NCBI GenBank assembly: GCA_029012525.1
Contig: JAQXMG010000069.1
Coordinates: forward strand, 1-24,786
DNA length: 24,786 bases
Direction of reading: 5' to 3'
Origin: a bacterium
Lineage (GTDB): Bacteria > Bacillota_I > Bacilli_A > RF39 > UBA660
Shown here: one piece after another, positions 14,454 to 22,122 of the stretch
Numbering within the stretch: the stretch's first letter is position 1
How the letters are laid out: each line of letters starts with the position of its first letter
Position numbers and translations under genes: made by a program
The notes under the pieces: generated by a model
What the model was told of the DNA's origin: nothing
What the model saw: only the letters and a program-made list of their open reading frames with translations
The model's database searches: none

Positions 14454-14681
14454 ATAGTTGTTGGATTTATTAAAACAAAGATGGAATAACAAAAGTAAAT
14501 GTCAAATTTACTGAAGAAGATATTTGGCTTTCAAAATATCAAATAACATCTAGACAAAATATAGAACAACATATAAATAATATATAATGATGATAAATTA
14601 GAGATAAATTCAACTTGTAAGAATTTCTTGCAAGTTCAAAAAGAAGAAAATAGAAATGTTAAAATAATTGAGATAAAATGA
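14454..14681 (+). pseudogene. RhuM-family protein, frameshifted N-terminal remnant
   Basis: Three consecutive frames read like the N-terminus of virulence RhuM-family proteins, which are common in mobile islands and phage-like regions. The first is IVVGFIKT (14454-14477). A shift leads to KDGITKVNVKFTEEDIWLSK and then ..SRQNIEQHINNI, ending at TAA 14585. A second shift leads to YNDDKLEINSTCKNFLQVQK and ..EENRNVKIIEIK, ending at TGA 14679. The order DG..KV.V.F....WLS..QI, NI..HI.NI, DD.L...STCKNFLQVQ..E.R.V follows intact family members as I know them. At about 75 residues it is far shorter than the ~300 aa family, with two frameshifts and no usable start. It is not expressed as a functional protein. 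Confidence 0.75.
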
Positions 14682-14719
14682 TAATTAAGACAAATAGTAA
14701 TTCGTAAAAAGGAGGATTT

Positions 14720-15025
14720 ATGAAAAAGAAATTATTTATTGTTATTGTATCTATTATCATAGTGTTTGGTCTATTTATTTTAGAGGAAAGCATACGATTG
14801 GAAAAAACAATTTACTCCAGACCATTGATAGTTTTTAAGACTGATACAAATTTAGATGCAAATGATTTGGAATATCGTGAAGAAGTGTATTACAGTTTGG
14901 GATTTAAATTAACTAGAAAATATTTAAAAGATGAAAAATCATCTGATGATAATGTAATGTATAGAGCAATATCTGGTGAATTATTATTATTTAATAAATT
15001 TAGATTATGGTCATGGATTTCATAA
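14720..15025 (+). CDS. Small membrane-anchored hypothetical protein
   Basis: This is a 101 aa protein with an N-terminal hydrophobic helix (about 4-21) preceded by lysines, so it is an anchored or exported small protein. No lipobox Cys is present. The rest is a short soluble domain that ends LLLFNKFRLWSWIS, where the clustered aromatics look conserved. I know similar small anonymous proteins from gut Firmicutes but no function. A strong AAAAAGGAGG Shine-Dalgarno (14705-14714) sets the ATG. It begins 38 nt after the RhuM relic and ends 32 nt before rbgA. Confidence 0.72.
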   Translation: MKKKLFIVIVSIIIVFGLFILEESIRLEKTIYSRPLIVFKTDTNLDANDLEYREEVYYSLGFKLTRKYLKDEKSSDDNVMYRAISGELLLFNKFRLWSWIS

Positions 15026-15057
15026 CAACAAATTATAGGAAAGGAAGCGATAAATTT

Positions 15058-15978
15058 ATGGACATGTATAAAAAAAGAAAAATGAGAGCAGAAAATAAAA
15101 AAAGTAATAATCAAGAAAGTTTTACATCAGTAGGAATTAACTGGTATCCTGGTCATATGGCAAAAACAAAAAAATTAATAAAGGACAATTTAAACTTAAT
15201 AGATATAATATATGAAGTAATAGATTCTAGAATACCTTATAGTTCAAAAATACAAGATATAAATTCTATTATAAACAATAAACCTCGTATTTTAATAATG
15301 ACTAAATATGATTTATGTGATAAAAATGAAACTGAAAAGTTTGTTAAGCATTATGAAAAAATGGGTTATAAAGTATTAAAATTTGATCTAATTAAAGATA
15401 AAAATGTAGATAATTTATTAGAATTAAGTAATAAAATGTTAGAGGATAAAATAAAAAAACAACAAGAAAAAGGCATAACTAAAAATACAATTAGAGCATT
15501 AGTTGTAGGAATTCCAAATGTAGGTAAATCTACCTTAATTAATAAAATTGTAGGTAAAAAATCAAGTGTTGTTGGAAATAAACCTGGAGTAACTAAAAAT
15601 TTAAATTGGATTAGAGTAAGAAAAAATATCGAATTATTGGATTCTCCAGGAATACTTTGGCCTAAATTAGAACAAGAAACTGTTGCTTTTAATCTAGCAG
15701 CAACAACAGCAATCAAAGAAGAAATATTAGTAAAAGAAGATATTGCAATTTATATAATTAAAACTTTATATAAATATTATCCAGATATCTTAAAAGAAAA
15801 ATATAATGTTTCAAATATAGATGATTTTGAAGAAGTCTTTGATACTATAGGAAAAAAATGTGGTTGTCTAAAAAAAGGTGGAGTAGTTGATTATGATAAA
15901 GTAATTGATTTAATTATTAATGATGTAAAAAGTGGTAAAATAAAAAATATCACATTTGATAGGTTAGAAAATGAATAA
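15058..15978 (+). CDS. rbgA: Ribosome biogenesis GTPase RbgA (YlqF)
   Basis: RbgA is a circularly permuted GTPase for late 50S assembly (L6/L16 region). The 306 aa protein shows the permuted order: G4 TKYDL (82-86), then G1 GIPNVGKST (151-159), then G3 DSPG (195-198). INWYPGHMAKTKKLIKDNL (27-45) is the family's normal N-terminus. Here it is preceded by a 26-residue basic extension. AGGAAAGGAAG at 15038-15047 supports the ATG at 15058; the frame is open back to 15007 inside the previous gene, which I reject. The stop overlaps the rnhB start by 8 nt, as in B. subtilis ylqF-rnhB. Confidence 0.94.
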   Translation: MDMYKKRKMRAENKKSNNQESFTSVGINWYPGHMAKTKKLIKDNLNLIDIIYEVIDSRIPYSSKIQDINSIINNKPRILIMTKYDLCDKNETEKFVKHYEKMGYKVLKFDLIKDKNVDNLLELSNKMLEDKIKKQQEKGITKNTIRALVVGIPNVGKSTLINKIVGKKSSVVGNKPGVTKNLNWIRVRKNIELLDSPGILWPKLEQETVAFNLAATTAIKEEILVKEDIAIYIIKTLYKYYPDILKEKYNVSNIDDFEEVFDTIGKKCGCLKKGGVVDYDKVIDLIINDVKSGKIKNITFDRLENE

Positions 15979-16963
15979 AGAAGAAATATTAGAAAAATTA
16001 AAAACACTTCCTTTTACTAAAGAAGATTTTATAGTATTAAGTGATGCATCTTTAGTTCTTCAAAACCTTTTAGACAAAACAGATGATATAGATTTGGCTT
16101 TGTCTGATACCTTATATCAAAAAATAAAGGATGATTATTCTAAAAAAATTGGGGCATTAGATAAAGAAATAATTTATTTTGATTGTTTTGAAGCAAGTAA
16201 CAATCTGTATGATTTAGATAGCGCTATAGATGTTTATGGTTATAAGTGTGCTTCCATAGGAAAAGTTTTACAAATAAAAAAAATATTAAATAGAAAAAAA
16301 GATTTATCTATAATAAAAAAATTGGAATTAGAACTTGCAAAATCCGATAATTATATATATGAAAAGGAATTAATCAATAAAGGAATTACTTTAATTGCAG
16401 GAGTAGATGAAGTAGGACGTGGCCCTTTAGTAGGGCCAGTTGTTGCGGCCGCAGTAATTCTTCCATTAAACTTTAAACTTGATGGCTTAACTGATTCCAA
16501 AAAGCTTTCAGAGAAAAAAAGAAACGAATTTGACAAAGTAATAAAAGAACAATGTATTTCTTATGGAATTGCAGAAGTATCTAATGAAGTAATAGATGAA
16601 GTAAATATTTATGAAGCAACTAAAATTGCTATGAAGAAAGCAATAGCAAAATTAAATCCACAACCAGAACACATTTTAATTGATGCTATGCATTTAGATA
16701 TTGATATTCCAACAACTTCAATTATAAAAGGAGATTTTAAAAGTCTAACAATTGCAGCAGCATCAGTTTTGGCAAAAGTATATCGTGATAGTTTAATGTA
16801 TGAATTAGACAAAAAATATCCCTATTATAATTACAAAAAAAATAAAGGCTATCCAACAAAAGAACACATTGAAGCATTATATAAATATGGCACTTTAAAA
16901 TGCTATAGAAAAACTTTTAATCCTGTAGATCTTATAAATAAGGAAAATGAAGATGAAGTTTAA
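15971..16963 (+). CDS. rnhB: RNase HII with N-terminal nucleotidyltransferase-like domain
   Basis: RNase HII removes ribonucleotides and RNA primers from DNA. Residues 141-320 are a complete enzyme: GVDEVGRGPLVGP (144-156, Asp146 and Glu147), LIDAM (Asp238), and AAASVLAKVYRD (Asp273). The total of 330 aa is longer than the usual 200-260. Residues 1-120 look like a nucleotidyltransferase-fold domain: ASLVLQ (26-31), DDIDLAL (38-44) and a closing KKILNRKKDLSIIKKLELEL (103-122), the layout of standalone AbiEii-like nucleotidyltransferases. The usual G-S/A motif is replaced by S24-D25, so catalysis is doubtful. No internal start or Shine-Dalgarno separates the parts. The gene overlaps rbgA by 8 nt. 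Confidence 0.93.
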   Translation: MNKEEILEKLKTLPFTKEDFIVLSDASLVLQNLLDKTDDIDLALSDTLYQKIKDDYSKKIGALDKEIIYFDCFEASNNLYDLDSAIDVYGYKCASIGKVLQIKKILNRKKDLSIIKKLELELAKSDNYIYEKELINKGITLIAGVDEVGRGPLVGPVVAAAVILPLNFKLDGLTDSKKLSEKKRNEFDKVIKEQCISYGIAEVSNEVIDEVNIYEATKIAMKKAIAKLNPQPEHILIDAMHLDIDIPTTSIIKGDFKSLTIAAASVLAKVYRDSLMYELDKKYPYYNYKKNKGYPTKEHIEALYKYGTLKCYRKTFNPVDLINKENEDEV

Positions 16964-17771
16964 AAAAATTTATATTGAAATAACTAATATTTGTAATTTG
17001 AATTGTTCTTTTTGTTCTAAAACTAAAAGAACAAAAAAAGAAATGACAATAGATGAATTTGAAAAAGTTTTAGAAAAAATAGATAATTATACCGATTATT
17101 TATACTTACATATTCAAGGAGAACCTTTACTACATAGTAAATTAGATGAATTACTAAAGTTATGTGGGAAATATAAAAAGTTTGTAAATATAACAACAAA
17201 TGGAGTATTTTTAAAAGAAAAAGTCGATATACTAAACAACTATTCTTGTGTTAGACAACTTAATATTTCATTACACTGTGAAAATAATAAAAAAGATTAT
17301 TTTAAGGATATATTTGAAGCAGTAGATAAACTAAATAAAAATATTTATATTTCTTATCGAATTTGGATAGATGATAAAGAAAACATAATTTTAGATAATT
17401 TAAAAAATAAATATGGTGATATTGTTCTTTCAATAAAAAATAAAAATAATATTGTATTATCAAAAAATATTTATTTAAATAAAAATGAAAAATTTATTTG
17501 GCCTAATTTAGATAACTCATATTATAATGAAATAGGAACATGTTTAGGACTTAAATCACATATTGGAATATTATCAGATGGTACAGTTGTTATCTGTTGC
17601 TTAGATAGTGATGGAATTAGTAATTTAGGGAATATATTTACTGAAAAATTATCTGAAATATTAGAAAAAAATGAGTACATAATATCAAATTTTAATAATA
17701 ACAAATGTGTTTTAGAACTTTGCAAGCACTGTTCTTATAAAGATAGATTTAATAGAATAAAAGAAAAATAG
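16953..17771 (+). CDS. Radical SAM protein with SPASM/twitch-like C-terminus
   Basis: This is a 272 aa radical SAM enzyme. The [4Fe-4S] motif CNLNCSFC places Cys14, Cys18 and Cys21, followed by GEP (56-58) and TTNG (81-84) typical of the SAM barrel. The C-terminal part has Cys197, the SDGTVVICC (208-216) strand, SNLGNI and CKHC (257-260), which is the layout of a SPASM/twitch auxiliary cluster domain. AAGGA at 16940-16944 spaces better to the ATG at 16953 than to the one at 16947. It overlaps rnhB by 11 nt and lies 9 nt before the transglutaminase-like gene. The substrate is unknown. SPASM members often modify peptides, but no precursor peptide is visible. Confidence 0.85.
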   Translation: MKFKKIYIEITNICNLNCSFCSKTKRTKKEMTIDEFEKVLEKIDNYTDYLYLHIQGEPLLHSKLDELLKLCGKYKKFVNITTNGVFLKEKVDILNNYSCVRQLNISLHCENNKKDYFKDIFEAVDKLNKNIYISYRIWIDDKENIILDNLKNKYGDIVLSIKNKNNIVLSKNIYLNKNEKFIWPNLDNSYYNEIGTCLGLKSHIGILSDGTVVICCLDSDGISNLGNIFTEKLSEILEKNEYIISNFNNNKCVLELCKHCSYKDRFNRIKEK

Positions 17772-17780
17772 GAGTTTTTT

Positions 17781-18518
17781 ATGAATATTTATAGAGTATA
17801 TGACAGAAAAATAGATGATGAAGTAATTGATGTAATTAACAAATTACCAGATTTAACTATTGTAGAACTAAAAAATACTAAAGGGCAAAATGTGGAAAGT
17901 TTTAGTAAAATAACAAGTAATGTTTTAATACGTATAGTTGGTCCTTACGATAAAGACAAATATAACAGTGAAAGGTATTTTTATAGAACTTTATATACTA
18001 AAGAAGAAATGGTGAAAATTATTGAAGAGATGGAAAATATTGAAAAAAATATTGACTCTAGTTGGAATGATTTAGAAAAAGTTATGTATGTTTATAAAAC
18101 TTTAGTAGAATCTCTTACATATAAAACGGAAGATGATAAAGCTCGAGAATATACAAGAAACTTACTTGTTTTACTTAATAAATCTGGAGTTTGTGCAGGA
18201 TTTTCACTAGTTTTTAAAGAAATTATGGATAGAATTAATGTCAAATGTTTGTATCAATCAAAAAAAGGTGGTCATGCTTGGAATTTAATTTTAATAAATG
18301 ATAAATACTATCCAGTTGATTTAACATGCGATATTTTAAACTATTCAAAAACTGGAGTATGTGAATTTAAAATGTTTGGGAATTACGAAAATTTCTTTAA
18401 CGAAGAAGAACATAAATCTGATGATGAGATAATAACAAAAGCTAATACTTTTAGTGCATTCGAATTAGAAGATGCTTATAGCAAAATAATGAAATCTTAT
18501 AAAAATAATGTTAGATAA
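17781..18518 (+). CDS. Transglutaminase-like (papain-fold) protein
   Basis: This 245 aa protein has no signal peptide or membrane helix. The transglutaminase-core triad is visible as SGVCAGFSLVFKEI (Cys138), GGHAWNLI (His165) and YYPVDLTCD (Asp180), in the usual order and spacing. Bacterial members are mostly proteases, amidases or peptide cross-linkers; cytosolic ones of this type are little studied. The N-terminal ~95 residues are a separate alpha/beta segment. A TAGGAG Shine-Dalgarno overlaps the stop of the radical SAM gene, so the two are cotranscribed and may act on the same substrate. That functional link is inference. Confidence 0.85.
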   Translation: MNIYRVYDRKIDDEVIDVINKLPDLTIVELKNTKGQNVESFSKITSNVLIRIVGPYDKDKYNSERYFYRTLYTKEEMVKIIEEMENIEKNIDSSWNDLEKVMYVYKTLVESLTYKTEDDKAREYTRNLLVLLNKSGVCAGFSLVFKEIMDRINVKCLYQSKKGGHAWNLILINDKYYPVDLTCDILNYSKTGVCEFKMFGNYENFFNEEEHKSDDEIITKANTFSAFELEDAYSKIMKSYKNNVR

Positions 18519-18542
18519 AATTTGCTATTCATTTTAAAATAA

Positions 18543-18573
18543 TTGACAATTTCTAATAATTAGTTTATATAAT
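18543..18573 (+). promoter_or_regulatory. Sigma-A promoter for topA
   Basis: A perfect TTGACA at 18543-18548 is followed after 17 nt by TATATA (18566-18571); an overlapping TATAAT at 18568-18573 has 19 nt spacing. It lies about 27 nt before the topA ATG. Confidence 0.72.
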
Positions 18574-18597
18574 TAAAAGTGAGGACGTGATTAATTT

Positions 18598-20622
18598 ATG
18601 AAAAATTTAGTAATAGTGGAATCTCCAAGTAAAAGTAAAACTATAGAAAAATATTTAGGAAATGATTATAAAGTAGTTTCTTCAATGGGACATATTAGAG
18701 ATTTGCCAACAACTGGTAAATATGGATTTGGTGTTGATATTGATAATAATTTTTCTCCAACTTATGAACCAATAAAGGGCAAGAAAAAATTAATATCAGA
18801 ACTAAAAAAGAAAGCTAAAGAGTCATCAAAAGTTTATTTAGCATCCGATCCCGATCGCGAAGGAGAAGCTATTGCTTGGCATTTAAAAGATACTTTAAAG
18901 CTTAAAGATGATGATTATGATAGAGTAGTTTTTAATGAAATAACTAAAGACAAAGTAATTGAATCATTTAAGCATCCTAGAAAAATAGATGATAATTTAG
19001 TTAAATCACAAGAAGCAAGAAGAATACTTGATCGTATAATTGGTTTTCGTTTATCAAAATTAATGCAATCTAAAACTGGAGGAAAAAGTGCAGGAAGAGT
19101 TCAAAGCGTTGCCTTAAAACTAATTGTAGATAGAGAAAATGAAATAAATGATTTTGTTCCAGAAGAATACTATACAATAACTGCTAAAATGAAAGATTTT
19201 GAAGCGGAACTATATGCTTATAATCATAAAGATATTGAAATAAAATCAAGAGTTGAATGTGATGAAATATTAAGTAAACTATCAAAAACATTAAAAATTG
19301 AAAGTGTACAAAAAAAGGAAAAGAAAAAAAGCGCTAAATTTCCATTTACAACATCAACTCTTCAACAAGAAGCATCAAATAAACTAAACTTTACTGGTAA
19401 AAAAACAATGTCTATTGCTCAAAAATTATATGAAGGTATTGATTTAAAAGACGAAAGAGTTGGTTTAATTACTTATATGAGAACAGATTCTGTTCGTCTA
19501 AGTGATGAATTTATTAAAAATACATATAAATATATAAGCAGTAATTATGGTAAAGAATATGTTGGTAATGTAAAAGTATCAAAAAAAACAGAAAATGTTC
19601 AAGACGCACACGAAGCAATTAGACCAACATCTATTTTTAGAACACCAGAAAGTGTTAAAGAATATTTAACAAATGATGAGTATAAATTATATAGATTTAT
19701 TTATATAAGAGCATTATCATCACTAATGTCAGATGCTAAAACAATTGCAACAACAATTACTTTAGATGATAATAATTATCAATTTAAAGCAACAGGAAGT
19801 ATTTTAACTTTTGATGGATATTTAAAAGTATATAATGAATACGAAGATACAACTGATAAACAGTTGCCTGATTTAGAAAATTATAAGACAAATGTTGTTA
19901 TTGCTCAAGAATTTATAGATGAACAACATTTTACTAGTCCTAAACCTAGATACACGGAAGCAAAACTTATAAAAGAACTTGAAGAAAAAGGTATTGGTAG
20001 ACCATCAACATATGTAAAAATAATAGATACTATAAAAGAACGTGGTTATGTAGTTGTAAAAGATAAAAAGTTTTATCCAACTGAAATAGGTATTACAACA
20101 ACAGAAAAACTTCAAGAAGGATTTTCTGATTTGATAAATGTTTCTTATACTGCAAAAATGGAAGAAGAGTTAGATTCAGTTGCAGAAGGAAATAAAGTTT
20201 GGTATGAACTTCTAAATGAATTTTGGAAAACTTTTGAACCAAGTGTAAAAGATGCTTTCAATAATATGGAAAAAGTAAAACCAGAAGAAACAGGTGAAGT
20301 TTGCCCTTTATGTGGTAGTCCAATGGTATTTAGAAGAGGAAAATTTGGAACATTTGAAGCTTGTAGTAACTATCCAACTTGTAAGTACATAAAAAAACAA
20401 GAAAAAAAGGTAGTAGAAATAATGGATTGTCCTTTATGCGATGGCAAAATAATTGAAAAAAAGACTAAAAAAGGTAAAGTATTTTATGGTTGTAGTAATT
20501 ATCCAAAATGTTCTTTTGCTTCTTGGGATAAACCAATAATAGATAAGTGTCCTTCTTGTGGTGGGGTTTTAACTGAAAAAAAATCAAAAATTAAATGTCT
20601 AAATTGTGATTATGAAAAATAA
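18598..20622 (+). CDS. topA: DNA topoisomerase I
   Basis: Type IA topoisomerase, which relaxes negative supercoils through a single-strand break. The 674 aa protein has the TOPRIM domain (LVIVESPSK at 4-12 with Glu8; SDPDREGE at 83-90 with Asp84 and Asp86). The RRILDRIIGFRLS block is at 141-153, and the active-site GLITYMRTDS is at 289-298 with Tyr293. The C-terminus carries three Cys4 zinc ribbons (CPLC...CSNYPTC, CPLC...CSNYPKC, CPSC...CLNC), the last one short. GTGAGG lies about 12 nt before the ATG. Many Firmicutes have dprA just upstream of topA; here the radical SAM/transglutaminase pair occupies that place. Confidence 0.97.
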   Translation: MKNLVIVESPSKSKTIEKYLGNDYKVVSSMGHIRDLPTTGKYGFGVDIDNNFSPTYEPIKGKKKLISELKKKAKESSKVYLASDPDREGEAIAWHLKDTLKLKDDDYDRVVFNEITKDKVIESFKHPRKIDDNLVKSQEARRILDRIIGFRLSKLMQSKTGGKSAGRVQSVALKLIVDRENEINDFVPEEYYTITAKMKDFEAELYAYNHKDIEIKSRVECDEILSKLSKTLKIESVQKKEKKKSAKFPFTTSTLQQEASNKLNFTGKKTMSIAQKLYEGIDLKDERVGLITYMRTDSVRLSDEFIKNTYKYISSNYGKEYVGNVKVSKKTENVQDAHEAIRPTSIFRTPESVKEYLTNDEYKLYRFIYIRALSSLMSDAKTIATTITLDDNNYQFKATGSILTFDGYLKVYNEYEDTTDKQLPDLENYKTNVVIAQEFIDEQHFTSPKPRYTEAKLIKELEEKGIGRPSTYVKIIDTIKERGYVVVKDKKFYPTEIGITTTEKLQEGFSDLINVSYTAKMEEELDSVAEGNKVWYELLNEFWKTFEPSVKDAFNNMEKVKPEETGEVCPLCGSPMVFRRGKFGTFEACSNYPTCKYIKKQEKKVVEIMDCPLCDGKIIEKKTKKGKVFYGCSNYPKCSFASWDKPIIDKCPSCGGVLTEKKSKIKCLNCDYEK

Positions 20623-20691
20623 GTATTATATTTATGGTTGTTTTAATCTTTATTTAATAAAAATAAAATAAACTATTTGTAGTTTTGATAT

Positions 20692-20720
20692 TTAATAAAA
20701 TTATTATTATGTGTTATAAT
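20692..20720 (+). promoter_or_regulatory. Extended -10 promoter for the HtrA-like gene
   Basis: TGTTATAAT (20712-20720) is an extended -10. The paired -35, TTAATA at 20692-20697 with 17 nt spacing, is weak. Together with the GGATGGAGG Shine-Dalgarno (20745-20753), this suggests a separate transcript. Confidence 0.6.
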
Positions 20721-20760
20721 AAAAAAAGAATAATAAATATCATAGGATGGAGGAATTTTA

Positions 20761-22041
20761 ATGAAACAAAATATATGCCCAGGGTGTGGTTCTAAAAATA
20801 ATAAAGACGCTAAATTCTGTACCAATTGTGGTAAAGATCTTAATGAAAAAGAAGTAATTGATGCGGTAACAACAGATGTTGTTTCTGAAAAAGAAAAACT
20901 TGAAGAAGAAGTTGTTGATGTAAAAGTAGAAAATAATCCAAACAATAGTAAAAAAAATAATAATAATGTATTTTATATAATCTTAGCTTCTTTTATTACT
21001 TTTATACTTACATTTGGCCTATGTTATCTTTTATTTACAATTTTTAATAAACCAGTAACAAATGAAATAATAAAAGAACAAAAAAATGTAACAATAACAG
21101 ATACAGGAATTGCAGATGCTGTAGAAAAAGTATATGATTCAGTTGTTATTATAAAAACATATAGTAAAAATCAACTTTATTCAACAGCAACAGGTTTTGT
21201 TTTCTTAAAAGATAATAAAACTGCTTACATTTTAACTAATGCTCATGTAGTAAATGGCGGAGATAAATTTACTGCTACATTTACTAATACTAAAGAAGAA
21301 GAATTAAAGCTTATTGGTAGTGATACTTATCAAGATATTGCTGTACTTAGCATTGATGCTGATAAAATAATATCTGTTGCAACAATTGGAAGTAGTGAAG
21401 AATTAAGAATTGGAGATACAACTTTTGCAGTTGGAGCACCAATTGATAGTGATGCTTATTCATGGACTGTTACTCGTGGTATTTTATCAGGAAAAAATAG
21501 AGAAGTTGAAGTATCAACAGGAAATGGTTTGTATCAAAATAATTCATTTGTAATGGAAGTTTTACAAACAGATACTCCGATAAATTCAGGTAATAGTGGT
21601 GGACCACTTTGTAATGCCAATGGTGAAGTAATTGGTATTACAAATATGAAATTATCATCTGACACAATTGAAGGAATCGGTTTTGCAATTCCAATTGAAA
21701 CAGCAGTTTCATATGCAACTGACTTTATAAATGGTAAAAATGTAGTAAGACCATATATTGGAATTTCATTATATTATGTATCACCAACATTATATGGAAA
21801 TGTAAATGTATCTGGAGTTTATGTTAACAGCGTAGAAAAAGGAAGTGCGGCAGAAAAAGCTGGAATAAAACAAGGCGATATTATAACAGAAATAAATGGT
21901 GTTGAAATAAAAAGTGTTGCATACTTTAAATATTTATTATATAAATACGAAGTTGGGGAAACAGTTCCATTTACAATAGTTAGAAATAATAAAGAAAAAA
22001 AGATAAATATAACTCTTGGATCATCTAATGCAACAAGTTAA
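20761..22041 (+). CDS. HtrA/DegP-type serine protease with N-terminal zinc ribbon
   Basis: This is a membrane-anchored surface serine protease of the HtrA family, expected to act in protein quality control outside the membrane. Domain order in 426 aa: a zinc ribbon CPGCGSKNNKDAKFCTNCG (6-24), an acidic and Asn-rich linker, one membrane helix (about 70-94), a trypsin-like domain, and a PDZ domain (about 332-420, with GSAAEKAGIKQGDIITEING). The triad is complete: NAHVV (His162), YQDIAVL (Asp192) and NSGNSGGPL (Ser279). The N-terminal ribbon would lie in the cytosol, unlike classical HtrA. It has its own promoter and terminator, so it is probably monocistronic. The substrate is unknown. Confidence 0.93.
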   Translation: MKQNICPGCGSKNNKDAKFCTNCGKDLNEKEVIDAVTTDVVSEKEKLEEEVVDVKVENNPNNSKKNNNNVFYIILASFITFILTFGLCYLLFTIFNKPVTNEIIKEQKNVTITDTGIADAVEKVYDSVVIIKTYSKNQLYSTATGFVFLKDNKTAYILTNAHVVNGGDKFTATFTNTKEEELKLIGSDTYQDIAVLSIDADKIISVATIGSSEELRIGDTTFAVGAPIDSDAYSWTVTRGILSGKNREVEVSTGNGLYQNNSFVMEVLQTDTPINSGNSGGPLCNANGEVIGITNMKLSSDTIEGIGFAIPIETAVSYATDFINGKNVVRPYIGISLYYVSPTLYGNVNVSGVYVNSVEKGSAAEKAGIKQGDIITEINGVEIKSVAYFKYLLYKYEVGETVPFTIVRNNKEKKINITLGSSNATS

Positions 22042-22075
22042 AAATAGGATAGTTTAAAAATTATCCTATTTTTTT
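22041..22075 (+). terminator. Intrinsic terminator after the HtrA-like gene
   Basis: A perfect 11-bp stem AAAATAGGATA (22041-22051) / TATCCTATTTT (22062-22072) runs directly into a U tract and begins at the stop codon. Confidence 0.9.
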
Positions 22076-22103
22076 ACATATAATGAACAATTTATGCTAT
22101 AAT
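22073..22103 (+). promoter_or_regulatory. Extended -10 promoter for murG
   Basis: TGCTATAAT (22095-22103) is an extended -10. TTTACA at 22073-22078 is the best -35 but has 19 nt spacing. It lies between a strong terminator and murG, so a promoter is required here. Confidence 0.65.
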
Positions 22104-22122
22104 TAAGTAGGATGTGAGTTTT

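Noticed and set aside
14612..14636. A 25-nt near-perfect palindrome with arms AACTTGTAAGAA and TTCTTGCAAGTT.
   Set aside because: It lies on the codons for the conserved RhuM segment TCKNFLQV, so the symmetry follows from that coding sequence. It has no U tract and no central loop, so it is not a convincing terminator or operator.
16421..16452. GGCCCTTTAGTAGGGCC hairpin followed by a GCGGCCGC site, unusually GC-rich for the window.
   Set aside because: It encodes the invariant RNase HII block RGPLVGPVVAAA, whose Gly, Pro and Ala codons force GC. Coding constraint explains it.
16953..18518. A RiPP biosynthetic cluster built from the radical SAM and transglutaminase-like genes.
   Set aside because: No short precursor gene, leader peptide, transporter or recognition-element domain is visible nearby, so the claim is not supported beyond a lead.
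20623..20760. Possible terminator after topA in the AT-rich spacer.
   Set aside because: Only weak A/T self-complementarity (TTTATT/AATAAA-type) is present, with no stable stem.
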